DNA of 64,000 bases from the NCBI RefSeq assembly GCF_002872475.1, contig NZ_CP025682.1:2108001-2172000 (forward strand). The letters are read 5' to 3'. The translations under genes and the position numbers were made by a program. The notes below the pieces were generated by a model. The model saw only the letters and a program-made list of their open reading frames with translations, made no database searches and had not been told where the DNA came from. Position 1 is the first letter of the stretch. Each line of letters begins with the position of its first letter. Source of the DNA: Pseudazoarcus pumilus (GTDB taxonomy: Bacteria; Pseudomonadota; Gammaproteobacteria; Burkholderiales; Rhodocyclaceae). Shown here one piece after another: positions 1 through 10,429 of this stretch.

Positions 1-209
1 GCCGCGAACTCGGGCGAGCGCACGTCCTCGGGCGTCAGATCGAGCGCCTCGGCGACCTCGCGCGACCACGCCAGCAGTCGCGGTGCGGCCACCGGGGTGG
101 GCAACACGGGCGAGAAGCACGCACCGAACACCTGGCGAACCTGCGGCGAGCCATCGGCATCGCCGGGCAGTTCGCGCACGAAGCGGTTGTCGAATTTCAA
201 TGACTGCAT
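1..209 (-). CDS. selO: SelO/YdiU protein adenylyltransferase, N-terminus (cut by window edge)
   Basis: Reading leftward from the ATG at 207-209 gives 69 codons with no stop to the window edge. The start resembles the SelO (YdiU, UPF0061) N-terminus: [14 protein letters not shown], then a [13 protein letters not shown]-like stretch. SelO is a pseudokinase-fold enzyme that transfers AMP to protein Ser/Thr/Tyr, linked to redox stress. The catalytic core lies outside the window, so activity cannot be judged. It is divergent from fabI. Confidence 0.82.
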   Translation of the reverse strand, partial: MQSLKFDNRFVRELPGDADGSPQVRQVFGACFSPVLPTPVAAPRLLAWSREVAEALDLTPEDVRSPEFA

Positions 210-267
210 TCGTTCATCCTGTCGTCAGTTGGCCGCGCCAAGCTGCGGAGCGTGGCGGGCCTTCGGC

Positions 268-273
268 TATAAT
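268..273 (+). promoter_or_regulatory. -10 element of fabI promoter
   Basis: A perfect TATAAT lies 32 bases before the preferred fabI start, in the short selO-fabI divergent gap. No good -35 hexamer is seen 16-18 bases upstream, so only the -10 is claimed. The resulting leader would carry the AAGGAG ribosome site at 289-294. Confidence 0.55.
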
Positions 274-305
274 CCGCCGATCGTAATCAAGGAGCCATGC
301 GAACC

Positions 306-1097
306 ATGGGTTTTCTCGCCGGCAAAAAGATCCTCATCACGGGCCTGCTGAGTAATCGCTCGATCGCCTATGGCATCGCACGTGCGATGCACCGCGAGGG
401 CGCCGAACTGGCCTTCACCTTCCAGAACGAGCGCTTCAAGGATCGCGTCGCCAAGCTCGCGTCGGAGTTCGACAGCATGCTGTTGTTCCCGCTCGACGTG
501 CAGGACGATGCGCAGGTCGAAGCGCTGTTCGACGGCTTGCAGCAGGCCTGGGGCGGTCTCGACGGTCTCGTGCATTCGATCGCCTACGCACCCACCGACG
601 CACTCGAAGGCGACTTTCTCGACGGCTTCTCGCGCGAGGCCTTCCGTCTGTCGCAGGAAGTCAGCGCGGGCAGCTTCCCGATCCTCGCCAAGGGCGCGCG
701 GCCGCTGATGCGCGGGCGCAACGGTGCGCTGCTGACCCTGTCGTATCTGGGCGCGGTGCGCACCATGCCCAACTACAACATCATGGGCATGGCCAAGGCC
801 AGCCTGGAGGCGGCAGTGCGTTACATGGCCGTCACCTTGGGCCCTGAAGGCACGCGCGTCAACGCCGTCTCGGCCGGACCGATCAAGACCCTCGCTGCCT
901 CGGGCATCGGCAGCTTCGGCAAACTGCTCTCGTTCAACGAGCGCAACGCCCCGCTGCGCCGCAACGTCACCATCGAGGAAGTCGGCAATGCCGCCGCCTT
1001 CCTGTGCTCGGATCTGGCCAGTGGCGTCACCGGCGAGATCATGTACGTCGACGGCGGCTTCAACACCACCGCGCTGGGCAACGCCGACCAGGGCTGA
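306..1097 (+). CDS. fabI: Enoyl-[acyl-carrier-protein] reductase (NADH) FabI
   Basis: Catalyses the last, NADH-dependent step of each fatty acid elongation cycle in the cytosol and is the triclosan target family. The 263-residue product has the E. coli FabI pattern throughout: N-terminal [13 protein letters not shown] with SIAYGIA, the Tyr-x6-Lys active site ([13 protein letters not shown]), and a C-terminal [10 protein letters not shown]. An in-frame ATG at 297 is only 2 bases from the AAGGAG site (289-294). The ATG at 306 is 11 bases away and matches the E. coli N-terminus, so 306 is preferred. A strong terminator follows directly. Confidence 0.96.
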   Translation: MGFLAGKKILITGLLSNRSIAYGIARAMHREGAELAFTFQNERFKDRVAKLASEFDSMLLFPLDVQDDAQVEALFDGLQQAWGGLDGLVHSIAYAPTDALEGDFLDGFSREAFRLSQEVSAGSFPILAKGARPLMRGRNGALLTLSYLGAVRTMPNYNIMGMAKASLEAAVRYMAVTLGPEGTRVNAVSAGPIKTLAASGIGSFGKLLSFNERNAPLRRNVTIEEVGNAAAFLCSDLASGVTGEIMYVDGGFNTTALGNADQG

Positions 1098-1114
1098 GAC
1101 CGATTTCACGCAGA

Positions 1115-1143
1115 AAAAAGCCCGGCCGTCGGCCGGGCTTTTT
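1115..1143. terminator. Bidirectional rho-independent terminator between fabI and ppiD
   Basis: A 7-bp GC stem (CCCGGCC/GGCCGGG, loop GTC) is flanked by A6 on the left and T5 on the right, so it can end transcription from both convergent genes. Confidence 0.9.
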
Positions 1144-1158
1144 GTCTGGTGTGCCCGA

Positions 1159-3057
1159 TCAGTTCTCCGGCGGCTCCAGCGCCGCGACGCGGATCTCGAC
1201 GCCGTACTGCTCGCGCAGTGCCGCCACGAAGGCCGCGAACTCCTGCTCGGCCACCAGCCGGTCGTACTGCAGGGCGAAGGCCTGCACCTGCGGGTCATCC
1301 AGGCCGATCTCGGGATGGATCACCTCTTCGATGCGGAACACGCCGTATTCCCCGCCCGACAGGGGCGCACCCACGTAGGCCGGCAACGCCTCGACCGATG
1401 CCGTAAATACCGCGCGCGCGGCCTGCGCGGGCAGTTCCGGGTTGCCGCGCGGCATCGCCACGGGCTCGCTCCATTCCTGCCCGGCGCTCTGCCCGTCGCG
1501 CAGCTCGGCCAGCACCTCCTCGCCGCGCACCTGGGCCAGCCTGGCCGCTTCCGCGGCACGCAGCTCGGCGACAATGTCCTCGCGCACCTCTTCGAGCGGC
1601 AACTGGCGGGCGTCCTCGAATTCCACGACGCGCGCCGAGATGAGCGTGCCGCGCTCGACCTCGATGGCTTCGATGTTCTCGTCCAGCGCACGCGTCTGCG
1701 CATCGAACAGGGCGTCGAGCAACTGCGGCTCCCGGTAACCCGCGATGCTGCCGTCGGCGCGGCTGATCCAGTCGCTCGTCTGCACCTCCAGCCCCATCGC
1801 GTCGGCGGCCGGCTGCAGGCTGTCGGGCTGCTCGTAGACGGTGTTGGCAAACTGCTCGGCGAGCACCGGGAAGCGGCGCGACGCTTCCTGGCGACGCAGT
1901 TCGTCCTCGATCTGCGCGCGCACTTCCTCGAAGGGGCGCACCGACGAGGGCTTGACCTCGGTGACCTCGATCACGTGATAGCCGAAGCCGGTCTCGACGA
2001 CCCCGCCGATCTCGCCCGGCTCGCGGCCGAACACTGCCTCGTCGAAGGCCTCGACCATCGCACCCGGAGCGAAGAAACCCAGATCACCGCCGTCGCGCGC
2101 CGAACCGGGGTCTTCGGACGACTCGCGCGCGATCTCGGCAAAACGCTCGGGCTCTGCGCGCACTTCGGCGAGCAGGGCCTCGGCGCGCTCGCGCGCGGCT
2201 GCCCGGGTAGCCTCGTCGGCGTCAGCCGCAACGCGCACCAGGATGTGGCGCGCGCGCCGCTCCTCGGGCTGGCCGTACTGGTTCCGGTTGGCCTCGTAGT
2301 AGGCGCGCACCTTTTCCTCGTCCACATCGACGTCGGCGAGCATCGCCTCCTCGTCGAACACGAGGTACTCGGCGCGCAGCCGCGGCGGCTGCTTGTAGCG
2401 CTCGCGATTCTCTTCGTAATGCCGCTGCACCGCCTCGTCGGCGATCTCGATGCCGGCCTCGAAATCCGCCGGCGCGAAACGCAGCGTGCTGAACACGCGC
2501 TCTTCGAGCTGGATGTCGACCAGGCGCTGCACCGTGGCCTTGCCGGCGAAGGCCGACTGACCAAAGGACTGGACGATCTGCTGCGTGCGCAGATCCTGGG
2601 CGAGCGAGCGCTCGAACATGGTCGGCGTCATGCCCTGGGCCTGCAAAAGCTGCTCGTAGCGGCTGCGCGAGAAACCGCCGCCCTCCTGGAAGGCCGCCTC
2701 GCGCGCGATGGTGTCCTGCAACTGCTCCGCGGTCACGGCCAGGCCGCGATCCATCGCGAACATCGCGATCGTGCGGTCGTTGATCAGACTCTCGAGCACG
2801 GCGCGACGAAACTCGCGGCTGCGGAACAGGGCGGAATCGACCTGTCCGTCGCTCTCGCGCCGGATGCGGTCCTGTCGCTCGCGCAGAGCCTGTTCGAACT
2901 CCTGCGTCGTGATCGAGTAATCGCCGATGCGCGCGACCTCGGCACCGCCCGGACCATCGCTGAAATACGCATCCATGCCGAAGAACGCGAACGGCACGAT
3001 GATGATCGCGAGGACCAGCTGCGCGATGCGCTTGTTTTTGCGGACTAGCTCGAACAT
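1159..3057 (-). CDS. ppiD: PpiD-type periplasmic folding chaperone / peptidyl-prolyl isomerase
   Basis: Inner-membrane-anchored chaperone that helps proteins leaving the Sec translocon to fold. The 632-residue product starts with a short cytoplasmic stretch (MFELVRKNKR) and one membrane helix (about residues 11-31). A SurA-like N domain follows, then a parvulin/rotamase domain at roughly residues 267-363 (RHILV ... DGGDLGFF ... GFGYHVIEV) and a PpiD-like C-terminal region. E. coli PpiD has 623 residues. I chose the ATG at 3055-3057 because AAGGA precedes it and because the upstream extension lacks family similarity. It is convergent with fabI and divergent from the c-di-GMP gene. Confidence 0.92.
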   Translation of the reverse strand: MFELVRKNKRIAQLVLAIIIVPFAFFGMDAYFSDGPGGAEVARIGDYSITTQEFEQALRERQDRIRRESDGQVDSALFRSREFRRAVLESLINDRTIAMFAMDRGLAVTAEQLQDTIAREAAFQEGGGFSRSRYEQLLQAQGMTPTMFERSLAQDLRTQQIVQSFGQSAFAGKATVQRLVDIQLEERVFSTLRFAPADFEAGIEIADEAVQRHYEENRERYKQPPRLRAEYLVFDEEAMLADVDVDEEKVRAYYEANRNQYGQPEERRARHILVRVAADADEATRAAARERAEALLAEVRAEPERFAEIARESSEDPGSARDGGDLGFFAPGAMVEAFDEAVFGREPGEIGGVVETGFGYHVIEVTEVKPSSVRPFEEVRAQIEDELRRQEASRRFPVLAEQFANTVYEQPDSLQPAADAMGLEVQTSDWISRADGSIAGYREPQLLDALFDAQTRALDENIEAIEVERGTLISARVVEFEDARQLPLEEVREDIVAELRAAEAARLAQVRGEEVLAELRDGQSAGQEWSEPVAMPRGNPELPAQAARAVFTASVEALPAYVGAPLSGGEYGVFRIEEVIHPEIGLDDPQVQAFALQYDRLVAEQEFAAFVAALREQYGVEIRVAALEPPEN

Positions 3058-3201
3058 CGCTTCCTTCCGGGGAGGGCCGGCATGAGCCGGCGGGTGGGAC
3101 AAAAGCGGACATTATCGCATCACACGCAAGTGCGGGCCAGTTCGGAACCGCTTTGGCGCGCACCTGACAACATCCGGGCGCCCGCGAAGGCGCACGCTGC
3201 C

Positions 3202-3213
3202 TATAATCGGCCG
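3202..3213 (+). promoter_or_regulatory. Promoter -10 placed for a leaderless transcript
   Basis: TATAAT at 3202-3207 is followed by only six bases before the ATG at 3214. A transcript started the usual 6-8 bases after the -10 would begin at or near the A of ATG, and no Shine-Dalgarno site is present. The same spacing recurs at 12452. No convincing -35 is seen. That the mRNA is leaderless is inference. Confidence 0.45.
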
Positions 3214-6200
3214 ATGCACGCCCCAAAGCGCACCCTGTTGGCGATCGCCACGGCCTACGTCCTGACCGGCTGGATCGCACTGCAGTTCCTGGTGCCGGAC
3301 GGCTACGTCGCGCCGGTCTATCCACCGGCAGGCATCGCACTGGGCGCGCTGATCCTGTATGGCTGGCGAATGTGGCCGGCGATTCTCGTCGGCGCATTGA
3401 TCACCAACGTCGTGGCCACCGCCCACGCCGGTGGCGAGCCCGGCTTCGCGGTGCTCGTCAGCGCGCTGGGCGCGACCCTGCAGGCGCTCTTCGGGGCGTG
3501 GCTGGCGCATCGTCTGCTGTGTTTTGCCGACCCCCTGGACACGCCACGCAGCATCGCTCGACTGCTGTTCGTCGTCGCGCCGGTCAGCAGCCTCGTCAAT
3601 GCCAGCCTGTCCGTCCCGGTACTGGCGGCGCTGGGCACGGTGGCACCTGACGAGCAGGCGTTCAACTGGCTCACGTGGTGGCTGGGCGACACACTGGGTG
3701 CGCTGATCGCGCTGCCGCTGATGTTCGTCTTTCTCGCACAGCCGGCCGATCTGTGGCGTCCGCGCCGCGCCGCGGTCGCCGTGCCGCTGCTCATCGTCGG
3801 CCTGCTCACGGCACTGGCCTTCGACCGTCTGCAGCGCGCCGAGAACCTGCGCGTCGAGACACAGTTCGAGCGCGAAAGCGAGCATCTGGCCACTCTCGTG
3901 GCCAAGCGCCTGGACAACCAGATCGACATGCTGATCGCAATCGAGCGCTTCGCCGCGCTGCAACCGCGCATCACCCGGGAGGGTTTTCGCAGCTTCGTCG
4001 TTCCGCTGCTTGCCCGCCATGCGGGCACCCAGAATTTCACCTGGAACCCGCTGGTGACGCACGAAAAGCGCGCGCCGTTCGAGGATCGCGTGTGGCGCAC
4101 CGACCTCGCCGGCTTCCGTATCCTCGAACGCGACGACAGCGCGCCGGAGCGCACCCGCGCAGCACAAGCGCGTTCCCAGTACCTGCCCATCCTCTACGTG
4201 GAGCCGCTCGACGACAATCTGGCGGTGCTCGGTCTGGATCCGCTCGCGATCGAGCTTCCAGCGCGGGCAATTTCCGAGACACGCTCACGCGCGGTGCCGG
4301 TGGCGACCGAAGGTTTCGTGCTGACGCAGGAGCGGGCCGCACAACGCGGCGTCGTCCTCTATCAGGCGGTCTATGGCCGCACCGAACTCGACGCCAATGC
4401 GCGCCAATTGCGCGGCATCGTCTCCAGCGCGTTCCGCATGGACGACGCGCTCGGCGCGGCGCTGACGGAACTGCCCGACCGACGCATGCAACTGTGTCTG
4501 GTCGACCTCGCGGCGGCGCAGGGAAACCGCCGCCTGTCCGGGCCAGAAGGCTGCGAGCGGGCGGGATGGTCGGCGCGGACGCTCGCGCGCAACATCGCAA
4601 TCCCGTTCGCCGAGCGCCCCTGGGAGGTCCGTCTGCGCGCGGCCCCGGGTTACGCCGAGGATTTGCGCACCCTCACCGCCTGGGCGGCGATCATCGTCGG
4701 CGTGATCGCGGCCGGGGTGCTGGCCGCCTTCCTGCTCATGACCAGCGGACATGCGCGCCGCGTGGAACGACTCGTGGTGCAGCGTACGCGCGAGCTCGCC
4801 GACGCCAGCGAGGGCCTGCGCGCCCAGGGTGCGGCACTCATGCGCGCCCAGCAGATCGCGCGCATGGGCAGTTTCGAGTTCGATACGGCCACCGCCACAC
4901 TGCAATGCTCCGACGGGCTGCGTCACTTGCTGGCCCTGCCGGCGCGCCCCGAGCTTGCGTATGCCGACCTGCTCGATGCGCTCGATGCGACCGACCGGCC
5001 ACTCGTGGACCGCGCCGTAAGCGCGGCGCGCAATGGCGGGCAAGGCATCACGCTGGATTGCCGGCCCATGTGCGCGCCCGCGACGACGCTTCAGTTCGTG
5101 GTCGAATGCGAGAACCCCGGTGGCCCGGACGAACGTATCGTCGGCACCGCGCAGGACGTCACGGTCGCCCGTCAGGCCGAGGCCGACATCCAGCAACTGG
5201 CCCATTACGACGCGCTGACCGGACTGCCCAACCGCATGCTGTGGGGCATTCGCGCGCAAGCCGCCCTGCAGGGCGCGCGCCGCCACGAGGACGCACTGGC
5301 GGTGCTGTTCATCGACCTGGACCACTTCAAGACGGTCAACGACTCGCTCGGCCACCGCTCCGGCGACGCGCTGTTGCAAAGCGTCGCCTCACGTCTTGCC
5401 GGCTGCATACGCGACGAGGACTTTCTGGCGCGCATCGGCGGAGACGAGTTCGTCGTGCTGCTGCCGCGCCTGCACGACCAGAACGACGCCGACACCGTGG
5501 CCCGCAAGATGCTCGCGAGCATGGGCACGCCGATCGAGATCGAAGGTCATCTGCTGCAACCGTCGATGAGCATCGGCATCGCACTGTTCCCTGCGGACGG
5601 CACGGACGCCGACACCTTGCTCAAGCACGCCGACACCGCCATGTATGCGGCCAAGAGCGCCGGGCGCAACACCATGCGCCGCTTCGTCGAATCGATGAAC
5701 GTGCAGGCGTTCGAACGACTCACCATCGAGAACGGCCTACGCCGTGCGATCGAGCGCGGGGAAATTTCCCTGCACTACCAGCCACAGTTCGACGCCATCG
5801 ACGATCGCGCGGTGGGCGTCGAGGCGCTGGCGCGCTGGACCAGCCCGCAACTGGGCGTCGTGCCGCCCGACCGTTTCATCCCGGTCGCCGAGGAGTCGGG
5901 CATGATCCACGCGCTCGGCGAACTCGTGCTGCTGCAGGCCTGCCAATTGCAGCGCCGCTGGCAGAACGGCCCCAACGCCCACCTGCTGGTAGCCGTGAAC
6001 ATCTCAGCCCTGCAGTTCACCGGCCAGGATTTCGTCGCCAGCGTGGCCGCCATCCTGCATGAGACTGGCGCCGATGCACGCCGTATCGAACTCGAGATCA
6101 CCGAAACCGCGCTCATGGGCCATGGCCCCGAGCAGCTCGAGCGCCTGGAGCGGCTGCGTGCCCTGGGATTGACGCTGGCGCTGGACGACTTCGGCACCGG

Positions 6201-6510
6201 CTATTCCAGCCTCGGCCGGCTCAACCGCCTGCCCATCACGCGCCTCAAGCTCGATCGCTCCTTCGTCCAGCACTTGCCAAGCGACGCCGACAGCGCGGCC
6301 ATCGCCAACGCGACCTTGTCGATGGCGCGCGCCCTCAAGCTCGAAGTGATCGCCGAGGGCATCGAGACCGAAGCGCAGAAGGCCTATCTGTTCGCGCGCG
6401 GCTGCCGGCTGATGCAGGGCTATCTGTACAGCCGGCCGCTACCCGAGGAGGCGCTCGAGGCCTTCCTCGCCGAAGCCGCGCAGCGCGCCGCGGCCGACGA
6501 GCACATATAA
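3214..6510 (+). CDS. MASE1-CHASE-PAS-GGDEF-EAL cyclic-di-GMP protein
   Basis: Large (1098 aa) membrane sensor that could make and/or break cyclic di-GMP. Order: hydrophobic MASE1-type multi-helix region (about 1-200), periplasmic CHASE domain (about 215-470), a further membrane helix, a PAS-like segment, GGDEF (from about 660; intact GGDEF at 742-746 preceded by RxxD, the inhibitory I-site) and EAL (EAL at 870-872). The EAL domain keeps the LEITETALM, DDFGTGYSSL (from 991), KLDRSF and AEGIE catalytic blocks, so phosphodiesterase activity is likely. Both catalytic domains look intact; which dominates cannot be told. The start at 3214 excludes a 44-residue, low-complexity upstream extension. 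Confidence 0.93.
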   Translation: MHAPKRTLLAIATAYVLTGWIALQFLVPDGYVAPVYPPAGIALGALILYGWRMWPAILVGALITNVVATAHAGGEPGFAVLVSALGATLQALFGAWLAHRLLCFADPLDTPRSIARLLFVVAPVSSLVNASLSVPVLAALGTVAPDEQAFNWLTWWLGDTLGALIALPLMFVFLAQPADLWRPRRAAVAVPLLIVGLLTALAFDRLQRAENLRVETQFERESEHLATLVAKRLDNQIDMLIAIERFAALQPRITREGFRSFVVPLLARHAGTQNFTWNPLVTHEKRAPFEDRVWRTDLAGFRILERDDSAPERTRAAQARSQYLPILYVEPLDDNLAVLGLDPLAIELPARAISETRSRAVPVATEGFVLTQERAAQRGVVLYQAVYGRTELDANARQLRGIVSSAFRMDDALGAALTELPDRRMQLCLVDLAAAQGNRRLSGPEGCERAGWSARTLARNIAIPFAERPWEVRLRAAPGYAEDLRTLTAWAAIIVGVIAAGVLAAFLLMTSGHARRVERLVVQRTRELADASEGLRAQGAALMRAQQIARMGSFEFDTATATLQCSDGLRHLLALPARPELAYADLLDALDATDRPLVDRAVSAARNGGQGITLDCRPMCAPATTLQFVVECENPGGPDERIVGTAQDVTVARQAEADIQQLAHYDALTGLPNRMLWGIRAQAALQGARRHEDALAVLFIDLDHFKTVNDSLGHRSGDALLQSVASRLAGCIRDEDFLARIGGDEFVVLLPRLHDQNDADTVARKMLASMGTPIEIEGHLLQPSMSIGIALFPADGTDADTLLKHADTAMYAAKSAGRNTMRRFVESMNVQAFERLTIENGLRRAIERGEISLHYQPQFDAIDDRAVGVEALARWTSPQLGVVPPDRFIPVAEESGMIHALGELVLLQACQLQRRWQNGPNAHLLVAVNISALQFTGQDFVASVAAILHETGADARRIELEITETALMGHGPEQLERLERLRALGLTLALDDFGTGYSSLGRLNRLPITRLKLDRSFVQHLPSDADSAAIANATLSMARALKLEVIAEGIETEAQKAYLFARGCRLMQGYLYSRPLPEEALEAFLAEAAQRAAADEHI

Positions 6511-6513
6511 CAA

Positions 6514-6537
6514 ACGGCCCGGGTCACCCCGGGCCGT
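6514..6537. terminator. Hairpin between convergent GGDEF-EAL gene and clpB
   Basis: A perfect 10-bp stem (ACGGCCCGGG/CCCGGGCCGT) with loop TCAC sits four bases after the stop codon at 6510, between convergent genes. It lacks a real T tract, so it may act as a factor-dependent or partial terminator. Confidence 0.6.
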
Positions 6538-6561
6538 CGTCGTGACGCACGCCGGGCGCGC

Positions 6562-9141
6562 TCAGACCTTGTCGAAGGTGATGCCACGCTCGCCCGCATC
6601 GACGCGGATTCGATCCTTCGCGCCGAAGCGCCCCTCGAGGATCGCGCGCGAGAGCGGGTTCTCGATCTTCTCCTGGATCGCGCGCTTCAGCGGCCGCGCA
6701 CCGAACACCGGATCGAAGCCGGCCTCGGCGATGTCGGCCAGCGCCGCGTCCGTGACCTCGATCGACATCTCCAGACGCGCCAGACGCTTTTCCAGGTACT
6801 GCAGCTGGATGCGCGCGATGTGGGCGATGTTCTTCTCGTCGAGCGCGTGGAACACCACCACCTCGTCGATGCGGTTGATGAACTCGGGACGGAAGAAGGT
6901 CTTCACCTCGGCCATCACGGCGAGCTTGATCACGCCGTAGTCGTCGCCGGCCATCTGCTGGATCATCTGGCTGCCCAGGTTGCTGGTCATCACGATCACG
7001 GTGTTCTTGAAGTCCACCGTGCGCCCCTGCCCGTCGGTCATGCGGCCATCGTCGAGCACCTGCAGCAGCACGTTGAAGACATCCGGGTGGGCCTTCTCGA
7101 CCTCGTCGAAGAGGATCACACTGTAGGGCTTGCGGCGCACCTGTTCGGTGAGATAGCCGCCTTCCTCGTAGCCGACGTAGCCCGGCGGCGCGCCGATCAG
7201 CCGCGCGACCGAGTGCTTCTCCATGAACTCGCTCATGTCGATGCGGATGATGTGATCCTCCGAATCGAACAGGAATTCGGCGAGCGTCTTGCACAGCTCG
7301 GTCTTGCCCACACCGGTCGGCCCGAGGAACAGGAAGGAGCCGTAGGGGCGGTTCTCGTCCGACAGACCGGCGCGCGAACGACGGATGGCGTCGGACACCA
7401 TGCGCACCGCCTCGTCCTGACCGACCACGCGCGAATGCAGCCGCTCTTCCATGTGCAACAGCTTCTCGCGCTCGCCCTGCATCATCTTGGCAACCGGAAT
7501 GCCGGTGGCGCGCGAGACCACCTCGGCGATCTCCTCGGCACCGACCTGGGTGCGCAGCAGCTTGTTGGGCGCCGCGTCCGCGCCGGCCGATTCGGCCGCC
7601 TTGAGCTGCGCCTCGAGCTGCGGCAGCTTGCCGTACTGCAGTTCGGCGAGCTTGTCGTACTGGCCCTTGCGCTGCATGTCGGCCATCTGGGCACGGATGC
7701 GGTCGATCTCTTCCTTGACGTGGGCCGAGCCGGCGACCTTGGCCTTCTCGGATTTCCACACCTCTTCCAGATCGTTGTACTCGCGCTCGAGCTTGGTCAG
7801 TTCCTCCTCGATCAGCTGCAAGCGCTTCTTCGAGGCCTCGTCCTTTTCGCGTTTGACCGCCTCGCGCTCGATCTTGAGCTGGATCATGCGCCGGTCGAGG
7901 CGGTCCATGACCTCGGGCTTGGAGTCGATCTCCATCTTGATGCGCGCCGCAGCCTCGTCGATCAGGTCGATGGCCTTGTCCGGCAGGAAGCGGTCGGTGA
8001 TGTAGCGGTGACTCAGTTCCGCCGCTGCCACGATGGCCGGGTCGGTGATGTCCACGCCGTGGTGGATCTCGTACTTCTCCTGCAGGCCGCGCAGGATGGC
8101 GATGGTTGACTCCACCGTCGGCTCGTCCACCAGCACCTTCTGGAAGCGACGCTCGAGCGCGGCGTCCTTCTCGATGTACTTGCGGTACTCGTCCAGCGTG
8201 GTCGCACCGATGCAGTGCAGCTCGCCGCGCGCGAGCGCCGGCTTGAGCATGTTGCCGGCATCCATCGCGCCCTCGGCCTTGCCTGCACCGACCATGGTAT
8301 GGAGCTCGTCGATGAACAGGATGATGCGCCCCTCGTCCTTGGCGATGTCCTTGAGCACCGCCTTGAGGCGCTCCTCGAACTCGCCACGGTACTTGGCACC
8401 GGCCAGCAGTGCGGCCATGTCGAGCGAGAGCACGCGCTTGCCCTTGAGGGTTTCGGGCACCTCGTCGTTGACGATGCGTTGCGCCAGACCTTCGACGATG
8501 GCGGTCTTCCCCACGCCCGGCTCGCCGATCAGCACCGGGTTGTTCTTGGTACGCCGCTGCAGGATCTGGATGGCGCGGCGGATTTCGTCGTCGCGGCCGA
8601 TCACCGGGTCGAGGCGACCCTGCTGTGCGCGCTCCGTCAGATCCATGCAGTACTTGGACAGCGCCTCGCGCTGCCCCTCGGCTTCGGCGCTGTCGACCGA
8701 ACTCCCACCACGCACGACCTCGATGGCTGCTTCCAGCGTCTTGCGCGTCAGGCCGTGTTCCTTGACCAGACGCGAGGTCTCGCCCTTGTCGTCGGCCAGA
8801 GCGAGCAGAAACATCTCGCTGGCGATGAACTGGTCGCCGCGCTTCTGCGCCTCGCGATCGCACAGATTGAGCAGCCGGCCCAGGTCACGCCCGACCTGCA
8901 CCTCGCCACCATGGCCCTCGACCCTGGGCAGGCGCTCGATCGCCGCCTTCAGCGCATTCTTGAGCGGCGGCACATTCACGCCGGCGCGCTGCAACAGCGA
9001 GGCGGTGCCCGCACCTTCCTCGTCGAGCATGGCCGCCAGCAGGTGCTGGGGCTCGATGAACTGCTGGTCGTTGCCGACGGCGATGCTTTGCGCCTCGGAC
9101 AGGGCCTGCTGGAAGCGCGTGGTGAGTTTGTCGAACCGCAT
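6562..9141 (-). CDS. clpB: ClpB protein disaggregase (AAA+ chaperone)
   Basis: Hexameric ATP-driven unfoldase that works with DnaK to rescue aggregated proteins. The 859-residue product starts [11 protein letters not shown] and has the Clp N domain ([10 protein letters not shown] region), NBD1 with Walker [10 protein letters not shown] (about 204-211), the long coiled-coil middle domain (about 400-525, rich in EREY and KREKDE) and NBD2 with GPTGVGKTE (about 605-613). It matches E. coli ClpB (857 aa) in size. The ORF could extend upstream, but homology and the heat-shock promoter at 9178-9205 place the start at 9141. Confidence 0.98.
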   Translation of the reverse strand: MRFDKLTTRFQQALSEAQSIAVGNDQQFIEPQHLLAAMLDEEGAGTASLLQRAGVNVPPLKNALKAAIERLPRVEGHGGEVQVGRDLGRLLNLCDREAQKRGDQFIASEMFLLALADDKGETSRLVKEHGLTRKTLEAAIEVVRGGSSVDSAEAEGQREALSKYCMDLTERAQQGRLDPVIGRDDEIRRAIQILQRRTKNNPVLIGEPGVGKTAIVEGLAQRIVNDEVPETLKGKRVLSLDMAALLAGAKYRGEFEERLKAVLKDIAKDEGRIILFIDELHTMVGAGKAEGAMDAGNMLKPALARGELHCIGATTLDEYRKYIEKDAALERRFQKVLVDEPTVESTIAILRGLQEKYEIHHGVDITDPAIVAAAELSHRYITDRFLPDKAIDLIDEAAARIKMEIDSKPEVMDRLDRRMIQLKIEREAVKREKDEASKKRLQLIEEELTKLEREYNDLEEVWKSEKAKVAGSAHVKEEIDRIRAQMADMQRKGQYDKLAELQYGKLPQLEAQLKAAESAGADAAPNKLLRTQVGAEEIAEVVSRATGIPVAKMMQGEREKLLHMEERLHSRVVGQDEAVRMVSDAIRRSRAGLSDENRPYGSFLFLGPTGVGKTELCKTLAEFLFDSEDHIIRIDMSEFMEKHSVARLIGAPPGYVGYEEGGYLTEQVRRKPYSVILFDEVEKAHPDVFNVLLQVLDDGRMTDGQGRTVDFKNTVIVMTSNLGSQMIQQMAGDDYGVIKLAVMAEVKTFFRPEFINRIDEVVVFHALDEKNIAHIARIQLQYLEKRLARLEMSIEVTDAALADIAEAGFDPVFGARPLKRAIQEKIENPLSRAILEGRFGAKDRIRVDAGERGITFDKV

Positions 9142-9177
9142 GGACGGGTTCCTCATGATGAATTCAGGATGCATCCA

Positions 9178-9205
9178 ACATGGTGACGCGCGCGGCGATT
9201 TCAAG
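9178..9205 (-). promoter_or_regulatory. Sigma-32 (RpoH) heat-shock promoter of clpB
   Basis: On the minus strand CTTGAAA (9199-9205) and CACCATGT (9178-9185) are 13 bases apart. The sigma-32 consensus is CTTGAAA, 13-15 bases, CCCCATnT, so the match is 7/7 and 7/8. The site lies 37 bases before the clpB start codon. Confidence 0.8.
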
Positions 9206-9234
9206 CACTCGCGAGCGATTTATCCACAGCCGCT

Positions 9235-9960
9235 TCACATCAACCCGCGCACCACCGAATACACTCCCGCCACGCAGGCCGTACCCAGTACGAACACGCG
9301 AAAACCCCGGCGCGGCACGCGTGTGCCCAGATGCCGCGCGCACCAGAAACCGGCGAACACCGCCGGGATCATCGCTACCGCCAGCCACACTTCGCGCCAA
9401 CCCAGGCGATCGAGGAAGATCAGCGCCAGCGAGGACATCACGCTCAGCGGAATGAAGATGGCCGACAGCGTGCCGCGCACGCGCGCCGGATCGGCATGCT
9501 GATAGACCACGCCCAGCGGCGGACCACCGACGCCGGTGATGGTGCCCATGCAGCCGGAGCAGAAGGTGCCGACGGAAATCGTGAATGGATCGGGCCGGAT
9601 GCGCAGCCGCAGGCAGCTCACCGCCACCGCCAGCAGGATCAGCACCCCGAACAGCCACTGCCAGGTGCTCGCCGGCAGCAGGCCGACCAGCGCCCACGCC
9701 GCGATCACGCCGATACCCCCCGCGGGCAGCGCGAAGGCCAGGTCACGCGGCACCACCGCCTGGCGGTTGGCACGCAGCATCAGCAACGGCACGATGCCAC
9801 CGACGATCACCAGCGGCCCCGGTACCAGCAAGGGATTGATGAGGAACAGCAGCGGCGCCGAGAACAGGCCGACGCCGTAGCCGACGATGCCCTGGATGGT
9901 GCTGCCGGCGAACACCACGGCAATCGCCAGCCCCCACTGCAGCGCATCGAGTTCGATCAT
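9235..9960 (-). CDS. TSUP (TauE/SafE) family membrane permease
   Basis: Predicted inner-membrane transporter of 241 residues with about eight hydrophobic segments and the TSUP pattern near the start ([20 protein letters not shown]) and in the second half ([15 protein letters not shown]). The family moves sulfur-containing or organic anions such as sulfite, sulfoacetate or taurine derivatives; the substrate here is unknown. The start at 9960 lies only 7 bases after the moaE stop, so it appears to be the last gene of the molybdenum-cofactor operon. A 20-residue longer reading overlaps moaE and lacks family similarity. Confidence 0.85.
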   Translation of the reverse strand: MIELDALQWGLAIAVVFAGSTIQGIVGYGVGLFSAPLLFLINPLLVPGPLVIVGGIVPLLMLRANRQAVVPRDLAFALPAGGIGVIAAWALVGLLPASTWQWLFGVLILLAVAVSCLRLRIRPDPFTISVGTFCSGCMGTITGVGGPPLGVVYQHADPARVRGTLSAIFIPLSVMSSLALIFLDRLGWREVWLAVAMIPAVFAGFWCARHLGTRVPRRGFRVFVLGTACVAGVYSVVRGLM

Positions 9961-9967
9961 GGGGTGG

Positions 9968-10426
9968 CTACTTGCCCTGCTCCCAGCGCTCGGCGGCGGA
10001 GTCGTCGGCCTCGCGGGCATCGACCCAGCGCGCGCCCTCGGGCGTTTCCTCGCGCTTCCAGAACGGCGCGCGGGTCTTGAGGAAGTCCATGATGAACTCG
10101 CAGGCGGCGAAGGCCTCGCCGCGATGCGCGCTGGTCACTGCCACGAACACGATCTGCTCGCCCGGTTCGAGACGGCCGAAGCGATGGATCACGCGCACGC
10201 CGTCGAGATCCCAGCGACCGCGCGCCTGCGCGACGATCTCCTCGAGCGCGGTCTCGGTCATGCCAGGGTAGTGCTCCAGCGTCATCGCGTGCACGCCCGA
10301 GCCGTCGTTCATGTCGCGCACCAGACCGGTGAAGGTCGCCAGCGCACCGACCTGATGGCGGCCCCGGGTGAGCGCCGAAATCTCGGCGCCGATATCGAAA
10401 TCCTGTTCCTGCACGCTCACGGACAT
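9968..10426 (-). CDS. moaE: Molybdopterin synthase catalytic subunit MoaE
   Basis: Large subunit of molybdopterin synthase, which adds two sulfur atoms from MoaD thiocarboxylate to cyclic pyranopterin monophosphate. The 152-residue product has FTGLVRD, LEHYPGM and the conserved HRFGRLEPGE and SAHRGEAF blocks followed by KTRAPFWKRE, which carries the catalytic lysines. It starts 3 bases after the moaD stop and is in the mobB-moeA-moaD-moaE operon. Confidence 0.97.
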   Translation of the reverse strand: MSVSVQEQDFDIGAEISALTRGRHQVGALATFTGLVRDMNDGSGVHAMTLEHYPGMTETALEEIVAQARGRWDLDGVRVIHRFGRLEPGEQIVFVAVTSAHRGEAFAACEFIMDFLKTRAPFWKREETPEGARWVDAREADDSAAERWEQGK

Positions 10427-10429
10427 GGC

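Noticed and set aside
988-3048. Long plus-strand ORF of 686 codons opposite ppiD
   Set aside because: It is antisense to a clear PpiD homologue, with compositional Arg/Leu/His/Gly bias typical of GC-rich shadow frames and no recognisable domain.
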